A stretch of DNA of 64,000 bases from Cladocopium goreaui (taxonomy: Eukaryota; Sar; Dinophyceae; Suessiales; Symbiodiniaceae). Position numbers and translations under genes: made by a program. The DNA is taken from assembly GCA_947184155.2 (NCBI GenBank), contig CAMXCT020001431.1:89107-153106 (forward strand), written 5' to 3'. The notes under the pieces are model-generated. The model was not told the origin of the DNA and did no database searches. It saw nothing but the letters and a program-made list of their open reading frames with translations. Of this stretch, positions 11,001 through 18,940 are shown in pieces (within the stretch, counting starts at the first letter, position 1; each line of letters opens with the position of its first letter).

Positions 11001-11771
11001 CATGACGTGGAACGCCCATTTCTCCCAATACACTCTGGTCATTGGGAACCAGGCAGCTCTCAACCTGATTTGGTGGCAAATGCTGTTGCCAGGAGGATGC
11101 GACTGGTTCAATGATCCCATGTTCACAATGCTTGTGTTGGAGATCTTTTCTCTAAGCTGCCGCACCGTGACTGTTCGGTTGATCATGTTGTTTGTGCCGG
11201 AGTACTGGCTTTTCAAGGTCTCCCAGAACTCGCCAATTCTGACTGGACATTCTCTGGTGGACAACATCTTGAGGAAGCTAAAATCATCACCACGAGCTCC
11301 TCGTTCAACCAACTTTGATAGTGTTGAAGCCTTATCCACAAAATCCGACACTGTAAGATTCAATTCATCTTCATCGGTCACTTGCATCATCAATTTCAGA
11401 AGAAGATGAATCGCGTGAGACACATGAGATCTGTGAATCCTACCAGCAACGAAGCCTAATGCAACGACCACTGACGGTGGGACCTGTACGACTGTTATCC
11501 AGTTTTCCAGCTCTCGGTCAGGGTAGAATCTGCTATCGGCGTCTTCAAATGTCGAAAAGGCTTTGGGCAGCTGACCAGTCTGACCGTCTACCACTTGCAG
11601 CGTCTTCTTCAATGCTGCGTACCCTTTGGCTGCGGAGACAGTGACACTCTTCTTCTCTGGCATCGCGTCGGCGATACCAACCAGAGGGGAATCCGGATCA
11701 GCAATAGATCGTCCGCGATGCGGATTGAATCTATAAGCTTCACCTTCAAACCACCTCGGCGGCAAATCCAA
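8091..11771 (-). CDS. Large retroelement protein of unknown function with zinc ribbon (ORF4)
   Basis: 1,226 codons; the given start is TTG and the first in-frame ATG is at 11663. Residues 1-36 already look like protein (PPRWFEGEAYRFNPHRGR), and the ATG at 11803 in the frame +1 to it begins MNQYCDQLLLD, so a frame change near 11770 may join them. An alpha-helical N-terminal half is followed by a Pro/Ala-rich linker at about 490-545. A mixed alpha/beta region at about 640-900 contains ITDLAHHIV, VHVWLSLQFLHD and TTDQRMWRSMH; this vaguely recalls SGNH-hydrolase blocks but lacks a clear catalytic Ser. CEHC (1008-1011) and CINC (1030-1033) form a likely zinc ribbon. No family is identified with confidence. 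It lies between the methyltransferase-like and CCHC ORFs. Confidence 0.65.
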   Translation of the reverse strand: MDLPPRWFEGEAYRFNPHRGRSIADPDSPLVGIADAMPEKKSVTVSAAKGYAALKKTLQVVDGQTGQLPKAFSTFEDADSRFYPDRELENWITVVQVPPSVVVALGFVAGRIHRSHVSHAIHLLLKLMMQVTDEDELNLTVSDFVDKASTLSKLVERGARGDDFSFLKMLSTRECPVRIGEFWETLKSQYSGTNNMINRTVTVRQLREKISNTSIVNMGSLNQSHPPGNSICHQIRLRAAWFPMTRVYWEKWAFHVMEREKTSMTDIENRAKTLWDILEGEGANLGYALRRHNAKMHQASTPGQSIIIQDVLEDWVSMRYDLTLERTAAVIHLQTMLMASAMLHEWVSKMETFKEMQSLRRTIQNKLKNVKGSFDLRDDIWEVGGYNVASADQGSFDSIEKRNRTFSCIRDFITTTSASQVAQGVTEVEHIDNWNIPLLPKDGRYPPAQGVPPTWDPHPIVMMNQQQSAADDERRRAQAGPAPPPPEPKARPTPTGGDASSSAGATGSSAKPPPKARPKPPDYPPDWVTPEPPIGYKLFTSSCPDHRGTMLSSSAWMNENDAFLLSIIQGPAAAGAHVSGWAQYLRRVTTYGCMVFGVCNNNVVTDADAARISEKDWLKCYSHLVRTYGLTRTGCYLSTAGLLMMLGKNDKDVAHLSGMGEVVKKICNPLACEIVENPRTQKNSDMLSGKFRKGTTILITDLAHHIVTSTGRHDLGMGLHDMGWNIDLFKIHESESALPISKFRDTVDKVIEYLSKDLNDLGLVTVHVWLSLQFLHDAKPPHNVVVPPSFQKEFIQCVTDLDQVASRPVIVAINTDSLFNGMDSITSRLAVELTEGLKREGVMVTTDQRMWRSMHSQFGGQFSPLRATRKGTLGKNAIWSVIEKNLFRQRVFLMCATNREHVSTLNEGAYRPKHSGVNAEMLADVTGPPQVFRIASGDMTPDDYAKGDVPIYQKGTSTTGSTTTRFNKEKRHKAQWIEPMVRSHELEPEESFNCYWFPVFPDSVDFLCEHCRAARTMDEIEIAQYKPASCINCSVNTQDHYRKSAPTLGARKSVLLLAARLKVAFKNCGLDKLDIGKNFQKWLVFAAASVISNKQLKYGEELMKSLSHMGSARIPHNQAKEIFKNGRGKQFSIYRERIFDKGPGKWILAFRVTKDCGNVAYKDFFEQVAVPEMKERNGIFAFTRATAEKVGDIIEFWLGVLDIASMAKGVIDVFDDHIDPPNFSMV

Positions 11772-11819
11772 TCAAGTAGTAGTTGATCACAATACTGGTT
11801 CATTCTGTCTTCATCCTCA

Positions 11820-13532
11820 TCAGTATATAATGAGAGCTAAGCATGTGCATGCCTTGTTTCTCGGTTTATGGGTATTCATCTTGTTATTAACTTTCTTTGG
11901 TTGCTTCGTCCCATATGCAATGTTCCATAGCATTTGATTCTTCACTCCACGAATGATACACCTCACAATCTTGTCCGTGTATAACTGTGTTGCACGAGTT
12001 TCTCTTCCTGCGCATGGACCATGTGAATGTGAGCCATCACACTTCTCATGCAAATCAAAGAATGAACCCCCCCACGATACGATTCTCCATGGTTTCTTGA
12101 TGGCTGTGCCTGCATCTTTGAACTGTGATTTCAAACCATACATGCATCCATCAAATTCATGAATAGTAGAGCTTGTACCATTGATCATGAATTTCATCCT
12201 TTCATCGTTCCAATAATCGCACCTACGAGGCAGTTCCAACAACGCCATTGCATACATCTCATGTACATGCTGTAGACACAATGCAAACTCTTCCCAAAGT
12301 TCCCAATACAACAATGCTTTCATACGAATGTTGTGAGCAGTGACATCGCTAACGTTTTTGTTCAAACGATTCCACGGCGATCCACCTGTGCAAGGCCCAG
12401 CAAAGAATACGCAGTCACTTGCACTTCGGATGCATCTTCGCCATTTGGCTCTACCAAAGTTTGACATCAAATTGTCGTCTTCTGTGATGGTGACTATGTG
12501 CATCAACTTGAATCGGTCTTTGCGATGGATCTTTGTCATAAGGCTCTGTGTTTCGGCGCACATGAGGAGTAGGCATGGAGTCTCATCTTTCAACTCATGC
12601 AATTCCAAACATATCACTGTATCATTGAGAAACTCACCGACAAAATCACAAGACGATCTTCGGAAGTGATATTTCAAGGTTGTTCCATTCTTTCTGTGTA
12701 ATATCATTTGGATATCCCAATCCTTGTCCTTTCTGGTCTCATGCTTCAACTTGTATTGATGGGCAACAAACATGTCATCTAATGGGATGATTTTCATGTT
12801 ACCATCAAATGTGCAGGTGACTACGGAGTTCTGGCACGATGCCCTGTCCTCCACATCAGATCCACTGTCCAATAGATTGTCAATATCGGCATTGGAAATG
12901 ATCTTGAATGTTGTAGTCCCTGTCCACAATTCGTTTCTTCTGTTTGTACGTTCAATGTTATTCCCAGCTAACCTCCATGAATCATTGATTGTTCTTCCAC
13001 TCGATTGAAATACTTGATAAGTTTCGCGATCATCACGGAACCGTTTCAATCTGCATGGTAAGAAGTCAGCCTCTTTGGGAGCAAACATTCTTCTTCTTGG
13101 GGTGTTGTGCACTCTCACCAGTGTAGTTTCATCCTTCCATATCCATTCATCCTTACAATCTTCATTCTTGGGGGTCTTTCGTGCTCTTCTTGACGGTGTA
13201 GGATTGAGGAATACATCTCTTGACACTCTTGGATGGGCTATTTCACCACCAGCGAAAACAATGCGACGTCGTTTTGGGTCCTTGTTCTCTGTGGGATATG
13301 GATCATCGTTGATTTCGGGGTCCCCCGTTGGAGGTTGTCCCATTGGAAGGCTACCCCAACCTGAACTCCCCCCATGAACAACCCGAAGAAGCGTGTTGAT
13401 CACCCGAGCAGTGCCGAGAGGTGCTGCATGAATGGTTGTGGGTTGGTCTCCAAGGGATTGGTGGCAAAACAATTGTGTGGCTCCAATGGTCAATCTAGGA
13501 TATTTCTGGACGTGGGTCTGACGAGATGGCAC
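11820..13532 (-). CDS. Methyltransferase-like domain ORF of the retroelement (ORF3)
   Basis: 570 codons from a GTG; the frame is open from 13616, overlapping pol by 127 nt in the -1 frame, and there is no early ATG. N-terminal region: basic and disordered. The C-terminal half has CLLLMCAETQSLMTKI (about 320-335), HIVTITEDDNLMSNFG, FAGPCTGGSPWNRLN (Pro-Cys at 380-381), LLELPRRCDYWNDERM, FDGCMYGL and KKPWRIVSWGGSF, ending in a Cys/His cluster (CDGSHSHGPCAG). The PC followed by an E-x-P motif and a CxYG...KPW segment resembles the layout of C5-cytosine-methyltransferase-like and phage methylase families. I also recall this 'PCTGGSPW' domain at the end of dinoflagellate copia polyproteins. Classical ENV and QRR motifs are absent, so catalysis is unproven. 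Confidence 0.6.
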   Translation of the reverse strand: MPSRQTHVQKYPRLTIGATQLFCHQSLGDQPTTIHAAPLGTARVINTLLRVVHGGSSGWGSLPMGQPPTGDPEINDDPYPTENKDPKRRRIVFAGGEIAHPRVSRDVFLNPTPSRRARKTPKNEDCKDEWIWKDETTLVRVHNTPRRRMFAPKEADFLPCRLKRFRDDRETYQVFQSSGRTINDSWRLAGNNIERTNRRNELWTGTTTFKIISNADIDNLLDSGSDVEDRASCQNSVVTCTFDGNMKIIPLDDMFVAHQYKLKHETRKDKDWDIQMILHRKNGTTLKYHFRRSSCDFVGEFLNDTVICLELHELKDETPCLLLMCAETQSLMTKIHRKDRFKLMHIVTITEDDNLMSNFGRAKWRRCIRSASDCVFFAGPCTGGSPWNRLNKNVSDVTAHNIRMKALLYWELWEEFALCLQHVHEMYAMALLELPRRCDYWNDERMKFMINGTSSTIHEFDGCMYGLKSQFKDAGTAIKKPWRIVSWGGSFFDLHEKCDGSHSHGPCAGRETRATQLYTDKIVRCIIRGVKNQMLWNIAYGTKQPKKVNNKMNTHKPRNKACTCLALIIY

Positions 13533-16500
13533 CGTATCGGTCGTTCTTGTGACGCCGGGGGTCGCGATGTGACTTGCCCGGAACGCCTTATAGCGGCTGC
13601 CGATGGCAGTTGTTCGCTATCATTGGATTGATGGTACTGGAAACAAGCACGTTCTACCCATTGATCAAAACGATCTTGTTGTTGGACAGGGTGAGCTCGA
13701 TTCTCGACTTTAATCCATGTGCCATGAGTCAATATCCATGTGCTGCGTAAACAGTCTTTGGATAGTGACAAACCGCTCGGACGTTTCCTGAAATATGTCG
13801 GCTTCTTAACGACCAAAATAGGATCCATACCGGGTAACTGTTGTACTTGTTCCTTGCCTGAAAGTCCCTTCTGATACACTTCGGGTGGTAGGATAGGAAT
13901 CTCAGTGTAAGGAAAATTTGGTACGTCATTTGTTTTGGTTTGAAAAACTTGGCGAACCGTGGTGTCGACATTGGTAGTCGGTGAGACCATGTCGAGCAGT
14001 TCCTTCGAAACGATGTCACCAGGGTCCAATAAATTGATAAGCATGCAAGCTCTTTTCCATGACAGGGGGTTCTTGAATCCTTTGGTGTGAATGTCCGCGG
14101 CCATTTTGGAAGTAACTTCATACATCAATACGTAGTTCTCCTTTGTAAAATGTTCATGGAGGGAAGTAATGGCTATGCCATGGGTCCTCTCAAGATGCCG
14201 CATAGTGGGGTTACGACGCGACCGGACAACACCGATCATGCCCTGATTGTCATCATGCAACAATAATTTGGGCGATTTCCCTGTCAAAGTTTCCCAAATA
14301 CTTAATGCAGGCAATCCCATCGTTCGAAGGGTGACATCTGCCGCCACAATCTCAGCCTCAGGTGTGGAATGACTTACGCATCCCTGCCGTTTGCTGCCTC
14401 CAGACAACGGGAAGCGGGTTTGTTTCCCTTGTATGTGCATATGAGACCCAGATGTTGATCTCAAAGTTTGTGCACAACCTGCAAAGTCCGCATCTGCGAA
14501 TAAAGATAATGATAAATCATCAAATTTGTTGCCAACACATCCAGTCATCCGTTTAGATAAACTTGAGTTGACATAGCACATTAGATGATACAGTTTAGCA
14601 TCATCGTCGACTGTCCACTTGGTCACATTCCTGGCCAAAGAATTGATAGACCGTAACAAGTCGAACCGTGCGATCCTGGCAGCGTATAGCAACTTCATGA
14701 GCACGCTGGCAGCATGTGGCGCTAAAGCGCCTCGTGCAGACTCCCTAGGAGAGACGTCTTCCCCTGTGGTGCCGGGTTTGTAGAACTCCGGAGCGTCTGG
14801 GTCAAATTCATGCGAACACCAGGGACAGGATACCTTCTTCTTGGGATCCCCTGGACATGGTGCCCTTGACTTGTGTTTCTTTGTTTCTTCTGGTAAACTT
14901 GGTGTTGACACGTGTTTCAACTTTGTGTCTTTTCCCACAATATCAAGATACCTTTCAACTGACAATTTCAACAAACCTTCCATGTCGTAGGTCATAGTTG
15001 ACACCGGGGTACCATCATGAAGTTTGGAAGACCCTTTGCTCAATATGCATCCCAAATAGAGTCCCAAGTCAGTCTCGGGCTCAATGTTCAGCTTAGAGCG
15101 TAGCATCTCCCATGCTTTAGTCAGGTTCTCTTCCGGACCAGCCAGTTTCAGGTCATCAACATAAATAACTAATAACAATTGAAGCTTCTTGTGAAAATAC
15201 ATTGACGGCCATTCTTCGCCAACAGGGACAAAGTCTAACTCCCGTACTTTCCGATCACAATGCTGTTCCCACATTGTACCTGAATCAGGATGACCATAAA
15301 GTGCTTTAACCAATCTCACTACTGGTCTACGGAACTTCCGGAAGTCAATGTCATCTGGCCATGCGTCTTCGGGTAATTCTACCCAACATGGTGGCCCTGT
15401 GAGGACTGCTTGAATGTAAGCTTGAATAGCATCTGCTAATTTTACTCCATGGCCCGGTAAACACCCATAAAAATCTGCCCATCGCGATGCCTCAAAGGTT
15501 GCAGGTGAATTGCCCAGGTCTCGGAAGAAGGCAGCCTCCCAGAATTGGTTCTTCACTTGGTTACCCAGCAAGACTCCTCGTCCTTTGAACTTCCTGCTGG
15601 GGTTCCCTTTGGGCAACTGATAGTTCTTCTCCACGCAGATTCCATGGATCCTAGCCATGTGTACCTCAGTGCCATTCTTCTTCGCTTCTGGAACAACATC
15701 ATCGTACTCTCTGACCACGCTGAAGTCGTAGACTCCAGCAGCATGCTGACCTAACCATTCCTTTCTCATGGCCTTTCGAGCTTCCTCATTTTCCATCATC
15801 TCCTTTCTAGCAACTGGTCTTGCTACTGCCGTGTTGGACATCTTGTTGATATTGATTCCACCATCATTTGTGATAATCTTATCTCGGTGATGATCTTGTT
15901 GATGAATGCACGGCATACATGGGAATGATTGGAAATTTGTGCTCTGATTGCAAGGCTCATGAACATTGGGTCCGGCATCGTGCAATGTTGCTGTTGCAAC
16001 TACCTTCCCCTGGCTAAAATCATACATGTGCTCATTGTGCCAAGTAGCCTTTGGGCCGCGCCCACTTTCAACCTCAGGCCATTCGTCCCAATCGATGAGG
16101 AAATCGTCATCAGCGGGGACGTCAGTGTCGGATGAGGAGGATAATGCTCCATAATCAGCATTGGTCCCACTCCCGATGGGAGTTAAGGACGTTTTGCCAA
16201 ACTGAAACACTTTTCCCCGGCGAACATGATCTTGCGGTTTGGCTACGCCTGTGACATGGTCATCATCTTCTCCTTTTGGTTTTGACTTAGAAGATTTCTT
16301 CTCCTCCTTCTTCTTCTTCTTTTCTTCCCTTGCCTTGATCAACGCGTCGCTCTTCTTCTTCTTCTCCACATCAGCCTCCGCTTTCTTCTCCTCAGCTTTG
16401 GCGATGCCCTTTCGGACATCAGGAGACATCTTTCGCCATTCTTCTGGAGAATACTTTGATGGTCTTGTAGTGGATGAAATCCGACGTCGGCCGCGTTCAT

Positions 16501-18940
16501 CAATTCGGTAGGGATGACCACGAGAATTCAACTTTACCCATTCACCATCATCATTCAGGTAGACAATTCCATCGCCAGCCTTTCCAACGGAGTAGTGTTC
16601 AGGACCTCCTTCAGGAATAGCAAGGTCAGGATGAGCAGGCTTGTCGATACCTGGTGGTCTCATTCTCGCTGGACTGTCAAATCTTCCCAGCAATCTTTCA
16701 GCTTCAAGTTCACCTTCAGATTTATCTGGCGGGACCTTCGATGAAGGTTGCCCACCGCCATTTCCTCCATCGTCATCGTCATCATCGTCATCATCAGGCG
16801 GTGGTGGTGGTAACATCTCAGAGTTCCCATCCAATCTGTCTTTGACCTTCAAACCTTCAATGGTAACATTGATTCTTTCATACTCAGCTTTGCAAGGGAA
16901 TTCCAAGGGTTCCTTCAACTCAACCTTTTCGGTGTAATGTGCTGTGCGTAGCTTCGCAATTGGTTTCCCAGCATCATATGCTAAGTTTTGTTTGGTCCAA
17001 TCACATAGAGCCCAAACACGATACTTCCTTGACCAGTGCAATCCCGGCCCCAATGAGTACCCAGCAAACACTCCAGGAATACCCATCGGATCAAATTTGT
17101 GTTGTTGTTCTCTAGCGCGGGCATCACTTGGTTTGAAGTACACTAATGCACCAAAAGGGATCATCTTTCCCTTGAATTCTTCCCCATGAAGCTTACACCA
17201 AGAGCTGACCTCATCATCGTTGGGTTCAATGTTGAGCAAATGGCTAACACATCTAATAGCATACATCCAAAAACACGGAGGAATGCCAGCTTCAAGTAGA
17301 CATGTTGTAGTTGCTACCAACACGAACTGATTGGTCCTCTCGGCAAGTGAGTTGTGCTTGGTCTTTCCGGCCAATGATGTATCCATGGGAATCTTCAAAG
17401 CTTTCATGGCCTTGTCAAACTGGGGTGCATCATCTGAGTACGCTTCACGGATCTTTCGTCGACCCATGAATTGCTTCACTGCTCTAATCACTGCCTCAGT
17501 GTCCTTTCGAGCAGATGGATAAGACTGTAGCATTCCTGTATATCGGTCGCGAATAACGAAGATGGTCTTGTCATCGCCATAGTCCTGTTCGGCGATTCGA
17601 CGATTGTCGACGTAGTCAAACGTGATCAAGTCTCCAAACTTTGTGAGTTTACGTTGGAATGCTCCTCGAAAAGTCTTTCGATGCTTCATCTTTGCACGTA
17701 CGCATGACTCACAATATGGGTTCTTGTATCTATGGGTTAACAAGTGGAGCTTCGACCTAGCTTCATTTTTGAGTGTCCCTCTTTTGCTAAGCCTAACTCC
17801 TCCATCTTCTTCATCTACATCGATGACATCATCATCATCTTCACGTGCTTCTCCTTCGGGGATTTCTTCAATTTCTACGTCATGCTCACCTTCTTCGGCA
17901 TCTGGACCCAAACTTGGTTCGTAGCCGTCATCATCGTCGAATTCGGAATACTCATCGCCACGGTCATCAGGTTCATCATCATGACATGCCAATTCTTCGA
18001 TATAGTCAGGATCACTTCCAACAGCAACTTCGGGCAAAGTCTTGTTCTTTTTCCTTTTGACTTTTCTGACTTTGGCCTTCTTCGATGACTTGCCATCCGA
18101 CCGCCGGACGATGTCGGTTAGGTCTTCTAGCTCGTCACCGCTCTCACCATCAATGACCATCAGGCTTTCACCCTCAGATGTAGAACATTCATCGCTGATA
18201 ATGTTGAGAACTTTGGCAATCTTCGATGATGTCCCTTTCTTCTTCTTCTGGTCTATGTTGACATAAGGGATGTAGTCTCTAACAGTCATTTCGATGATGT
18301 TGCCATTGGAGTCAAGCATATATGGAGTCTTCCCGGATGGCCATATGAATGAGTAACCAAGGTCAACACAACGTTTCCCCATCGACATTACTGACGGCGT
18401 GTCCTCCAGGATATGTGCTTGAGCAGGCTCGTCAAAGGCTTCGAACTTGATGTCAGACCGTTTGGTTGAACTTGTGACACCATTGGCAGTGTGAAAATTC
18501 ACCACCGTGTCGTCATAGGTCGGCAGATCCATTCTGTCAATCTTCTTGGCGGATATCAGATCGTGTCCGCTTCCTGAGTCCATAATGAACCTCTTGTCTC
18601 TCTCTTCAACTGGGACAGTGATGCACATGATGTTGTCCCTTTTCCCGTAGCGCCCATCAATGTGCTGGACATAGTTTTCCGCGAACACTTCACGTGTCAC
18701 GTCATCATCTTCATACTCAATTCTGATCATAATGTCCAACGTTGGGCCAACGATGATAAGGACTTCATCAATGTCACTGTAGTCATACTTCTCATCCAAA
18801 ATAATAGCCATTGCCTTCCCACGACTTCGAGCAAGTCTACAAGAATAAGCCCATTGTTCATCTTTTCTGATTTCATCCGTGGTCCTACCCACCTTATTAT
18901 GCCCTTTGGAATAAGTTTGGGACTTGCGCGAACTCTTCAC
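13490..18940 (-). CDS. pol: Ty1/copia Pol polyprotein: protease, integrase, RT, RNase H
   Basis: 1,816 codons from GTG at 18940; the frame is open from 18976 and is -1 to gag, with the first ATG at codon 44. Aspartic protease: FIMDSGSGHDLIS (Asp 121). Integrase: HHCC zinc site H399, H403, C410, C413 and catalytic D442, D503, E534 (TFDYVD, YSDDAPQFD, NSLAERTNQ). A long acidic/Lys-rich insertion of ~400 residues (700-1100) follows. Reverse transcriptase: D1170 and YVDD at 1260-1263. Unusually, a Cys-rich insertion (SCPWCSHEF near 1371) lies in the RT-RNase H connection. RNase H: D1483, E1528 or E1530, D1563 or D1564, D1616. The order integrase before RT is diagnostic of copia. All catalytic residues are present and the frame is intact. 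A ~170-residue tail after RNase H is unassigned. Confidence 0.95.
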   Translation of the reverse strand: MKSSRKSQTYSKGHNKVGRTTDEIRKDEQWAYSCRLARSRGKAMAIILDEKYDYSDIDEVLIIVGPTLDIMIRIEYEDDDVTREVFAENYVQHIDGRYGKRDNIMCITVPVEERDKRFIMDSGSGHDLISAKKIDRMDLPTYDDTVVNFHTANGVTSSTKRSDIKFEAFDEPAQAHILEDTPSVMSMGKRCVDLGYSFIWPSGKTPYMLDSNGNIIEMTVRDYIPYVNIDQKKKKGTSSKIAKVLNIISDECSTSEGESLMVIDGESGDELEDLTDIVRRSDGKSSKKAKVRKVKRKKNKTLPEVAVGSDPDYIEELACHDDEPDDRGDEYSEFDDDDGYEPSLGPDAEEGEHDVEIEEIPEGEAREDDDDVIDVDEEDGGVRLSKRGTLKNEARSKLHLLTHRYKNPYCESCVRAKMKHRKTFRGAFQRKLTKFGDLITFDYVDNRRIAEQDYGDDKTIFVIRDRYTGMLQSYPSARKDTEAVIRAVKQFMGRRKIREAYSDDAPQFDKAMKALKIPMDTSLAGKTKHNSLAERTNQFVLVATTTCLLEAGIPPCFWMYAIRCVSHLLNIEPNDDEVSSWCKLHGEEFKGKMIPFGALVYFKPSDARAREQQHKFDPMGIPGVFAGYSLGPGLHWSRKYRVWALCDWTKQNLAYDAGKPIAKLRTAHYTEKVELKEPLEFPCKAEYERINVTIEGLKVKDRLDGNSEMLPPPPPDDDDDDDDDGGNGGGQPSSKVPPDKSEGELEAERLLGRFDSPARMRPPGIDKPAHPDLAIPEGGPEHYSVGKAGDGIVYLNDDGEWVKLNSRGHPYRIDERGRRRISSTTRPSKYSPEEWRKMSPDVRKGIAKAEEKKAEADVEKKKKSDALIKAREEKKKKKEEKKSSKSKPKGEDDDHVTGVAKPQDHVRRGKVFQFGKTSLTPIGSGTNADYGALSSSSDTDVPADDDFLIDWDEWPEVESGRGPKATWHNEHMYDFSQGKVVATATLHDAGPNVHEPCNQSTNFQSFPCMPCIHQQDHHRDKIITNDGGININKMSNTAVARPVARKEMMENEEARKAMRKEWLGQHAAGVYDFSVVREYDDVVPEAKKNGTEVHMARIHGICVEKNYQLPKGNPSRKFKGRGVLLGNQVKNQFWEAAFFRDLGNSPATFEASRWADFYGCLPGHGVKLADAIQAYIQAVLTGPPCWVELPEDAWPDDIDFRKFRRPVVRLVKALYGHPDSGTMWEQHCDRKVRELDFVPVGEEWPSMYFHKKLQLLLVIYVDDLKLAGPEENLTKAWEMLRSKLNIEPETDLGLYLGCILSKGSSKLHDGTPVSTMTYDMEGLLKLSVERYLDIVGKDTKLKHVSTPSLPEETKKHKSRAPCPGDPKKKVSCPWCSHEFDPDAPEFYKPGTTGEDVSPRESARGALAPHAASVLMKLLYAARIARFDLLRSINSLARNVTKWTVDDDAKLYHLMCYVNSSLSKRMTGCVGNKFDDLSLSLFADADFAGCAQTLRSTSGSHMHIQGKQTRFPLSGGSKRQGCVSHSTPEAEIVAADVTLRTMGLPALSIWETLTGKSPKLLLHDDNQGMIGVVRSRRNPTMRHLERTHGIAITSLHEHFTKENYVLMYEVTSKMAADIHTKGFKNPLSWKRACMLINLLDPGDIVSKELLDMVSPTTNVDTTVRQVFQTKTNDVPNFPYTEIPILPPEVYQKGLSGKEQVQQLPGMDPILVVKKPTYFRKRPSGLSLSKDCLRSTWILTHGTWIKVENRAHPVQQQDRFDQWVERACFQYHQSNDSEQLPSAAAIRRSGQVTSRPPASQERPIRCHLVRPTSRNILD

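Noticed and set aside
14093-14110. GTCCGCGGCCATTTTGGA resembles the dinoflagellate spliced leader
   Set aside because: It is exactly the antisense of the RNase H codons K-M-A-A-D in pol and lacks the CTCAAG end of the leader.
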